From Saprospiraceae bacterium (GTDB lineage Bacteria > Bacteroidota > Bacteroidia > Chitinophagales > Saprospiraceae): a stretch of 7,046 nt of DNA. How positions within the stretch are numbered: position 1 is the stretch's first letter; each line of letters starts with the position of its first letter. The notes under the pieces were generated by a model that was not told where the DNA came from, did no database searches, and worked only from the letters and a program-made list of their open reading frames with translations. The DNA is taken from NCBI GenBank assembly GCA_027031185.1, contig JALVEF010000488.1, forward strand, positions 1 to 7,046, read 5' to 3'. Below are positions 6,150 through 7,046 of the stretch, piece by piece. A program made the translations under genes and the position numbers.

Positions 6150-6229
6150 GCACAAATTGAAAGCAAATCACAATAAGGATTATTCCGTTGTGAAAACATT
6201 TAAAGCGGGGCGCGAGCCTCGCTTTTTTT
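6150..6229 (+). ncRNA. tracrRNA of the type II-C system
   Basis: tracrRNA pairs with the repeat part of pre-crRNA, enabling processing and loading into Cas9. Positions 6152-6174 are the anti-repeat: 22 consecutive Watson-Crick pairs with repeat nt 1-22 or so, closed by one G-U pair, with no bulge. Next come AAGG and a small stem, GGA (6177-6179) with UCC (6184-6186) around UUAU, like the first stem after the anti-repeat in other II-C tracrRNAs. A linker, GAAAACAUUUAAA, leads to the terminator hairpin at 6205-6222 and a T7 run. The predicted RNA is about 76-80 nt. A matching promoter lies immediately upstream. It is divergent from cas9 and on the same strand as the crRNA. The ends are predicted, not mapped. 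Confidence 0.9.
6205..6229 (+). terminator. tracrRNA intrinsic terminator
   Basis: GCGGGGC (6205-6211) pairs with GCCTCGC (6216-6222), with one G-U, around a GCGA tetraloop of the GNRA type. Seven T residues follow at 6223-6229. The stem probably also serves as the 3' structural hairpin that Cas9 binds. Confidence 0.88.
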
Positions 6230-6239
6230 ATGCAATCCC

Positions 6240-6258
6240 GCACACCGGAACGGTGTGC
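6240..6258. repeat. Small perfect inverted repeat downstream of the tracrRNA
   Basis: GCACACCG (6240-6247) and CGGTGTGC (6251-6258) are perfect 8-bp arms around GAA. There is no T-run on either side, so it is not an intrinsic terminator. Function is unknown. The rest of 6230-6330 shows no gene that I can support. Confidence 0.35.
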
Positions 6259-6330
6259 AAACTTCTTACAAATCCCTCCCCCTCCACATCACCTCCTCTA
6301 ACCACGATCACACCAAACAATGATTCCCAT

Positions 6331-6931
6331 CATACAGGAGCGCTACAGCCTGCGATAGCTTCTTGACCTTGCAGAATGTCCGCGTGTGGGGCGAAAGCTT
6401 CACACGCGCCGCCGCTGATAAGGCCAATTTCTGCCATGAAGCCTGGGCAGAAGCCGTCTTGTCCGGCACACTCTCCCTGAAAATGGGCCGTCAGGAAATT
6501 GTCTATGACGATCACCGCATTTTCGGCAATGTCGGCTGGGCGCAGCAGGCGCGCAGCCACGACGCTTTTGTCGCAAAATTCACCCCCAATGCCCACAACA
6601 GGATTGACATCGGATTGGCAATGAACTTTGACAAGCAGGCCATTGTGGACCAATTGTACAGCAATGCCGCAGGTACAAGAATTTTCAATATGCCTGGTAT
6701 CACGGGAAGTTTGACAAACGGATATTGAGCATCTTGCTGCTCAATACCGAAGTGGAGTATGCGGACTTCGCGGAGCACCAGCAAATAGACTATATGCATA
6801 CCATTGGTCCCCGCTTGACTTACAAAGCCGGCAAACTGAGTCTCAATGCGGCCACTTATTTCCAGACCGGAAAGAAATTGGATAAAAACGTCAGTGCTCT
6901 ATATGTAGGCGGTGGGCTAAATTTCAAGTAA
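6331..6931 (+). pseudogene. Alginate-export-family outer-membrane porin, broken remnant
   Basis: The readable part begins about 6363 with TLQNVRVWGE and continues with LKMGRQEIVYDDHRIFGNVG, WAQQARSHDAFVAKF and NRIDIGLAMNF, phrases typical of Bacteroidota proteins of the alginate export (Alginate_exp) beta-barrel family. Three defects are visible. The N-terminus, including any signal peptide, is missing: no start codon or upstream coding is recognisable, and the 5' boundary is approximate. At about 6672-6674 the frame shifts by one lost base; the new frame reads YKNFQYAWYHGKFDK and then continues RILSILLLNTEVEYADF. The 3' end stops at YVGGGLNFK, where the first bases of the insertion element at 6928 supply the TAA stop; the C-terminal half expected of this family of roughly 400 or more residues is absent. 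It is not expected to be functional and has no evident link to the CRISPR system. Confidence 0.75.
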
Positions 6932-7046
6932 CTGTTTAGGTGCTCCTGTTTTTAGGGATAAAATAGGCATTTTTGTTCCTGTTGAAGCCAGTATGTACAG
7001 ATCAAACCGGTTTACGAGTTTATTTGCGGCAAATTTGCCCAATCTC
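6928..7046. mobile_element. Terminus of an IS66-type insertion element, running off the right edge
   Basis: Positions 6928-6953 match the left 26 bp of the mini-element at 6048-6073 with a single difference (A at 6062, G at 6942). Here the sequence does not turn back on itself but continues as AT-rich DNA to 7046, so this appears to be the end of a longer element. It interrupts the porin remnant. If the family rule of an 8-bp duplication holds, the target would be AATTTCAA (6920-6927), to be found again at the other end. No transposase gene is visible in these 119 bp. A 12-bp palindrome, GGCAAATTTGCC, lies at 7028-7039. Confidence 0.65.

Noticed and set aside
5928..6155. Reading frames on both strands across the mini-element, with nearly the same peptide (LGTPV...QEYLNSY).
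   Set aside because: The similar peptides arise because the palindrome reads the same on both strands. The frames also run over the promoters and the anti-repeat and have no family likeness.

Overview
The window holds a nearly complete type II-C CRISPR-Cas locus from a member of the Bacteroidota, plus the wreck of an outer-membrane protein gene and two insertion-sequence-derived pieces. The phylum call rests on three things. Promoter boxes of the form TAnnTTTG, the Bacteroidota -7 element, sit where promoters are expected. The CRISPR repeat is 47 nt long, begins GTTGTGATTTGC and resembles those of Bacteroides-type II-C systems. The 1455-residue Cas9 and the alginate-export-type porin remnant also fit this phylum. 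Genus cannot be settled from this sequence.

Layout, left to right. Positions 1-78 are the cas-proximal end of a CRISPR array: one spacer and one terminal repeat, with the array continuing off the left edge. The crRNA sense is the + strand, so array transcription converges on the cas operon. Positions 79-206 hold no gene, but contain a long hairpin (132-180) with an A-run on one side and a T-run on the other, able to terminate transcripts from both directions. Reading leftwards on the - strand is the operon cas9 (5949-1582), cas1 (1452-523) and cas2 (548-207). There is no csn2 or cas4, hence subtype II-C. In the 129-bp cas9-cas1 gap, a perfect hairpin abuts the cas1 start codon and an 18-codon ORF ends inside it.

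Positions 5950-6229 are the divergent control region between cas9 (-) and the tracrRNA (+). It contains a 25-bp perfect dyad over the probable cas9 promoter. Next comes a 56-bp perfect palindrome with an exact 8-bp target-site duplication, which is an IS66-type mini-element. The tracrRNA promoter and the tracrRNA gene (about 6150-6229) follow. The tracrRNA anti-repeat pairs continuously with the first 23 nt of the repeat, which fixes the crRNA strand.

Positions 6230-6330 carry no gene, only a small inverted repeat. Positions about 6331-6931 are a frameshifted, truncated alginate-export-family porin. It is cut off at 6928 by the terminus of an IS-like element that shares its first 26 bp (one mismatch) with the mini-element beside the tracrRNA.

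Working together: Cas1 and Cas2 would add spacers, the array and tracrRNA would make dual guide RNA, and Cas9, with all nuclease residues present, would cleave targets. The system looks intact. The novelty lies in its regulatory and mobile-element architecture rather than in its genes.
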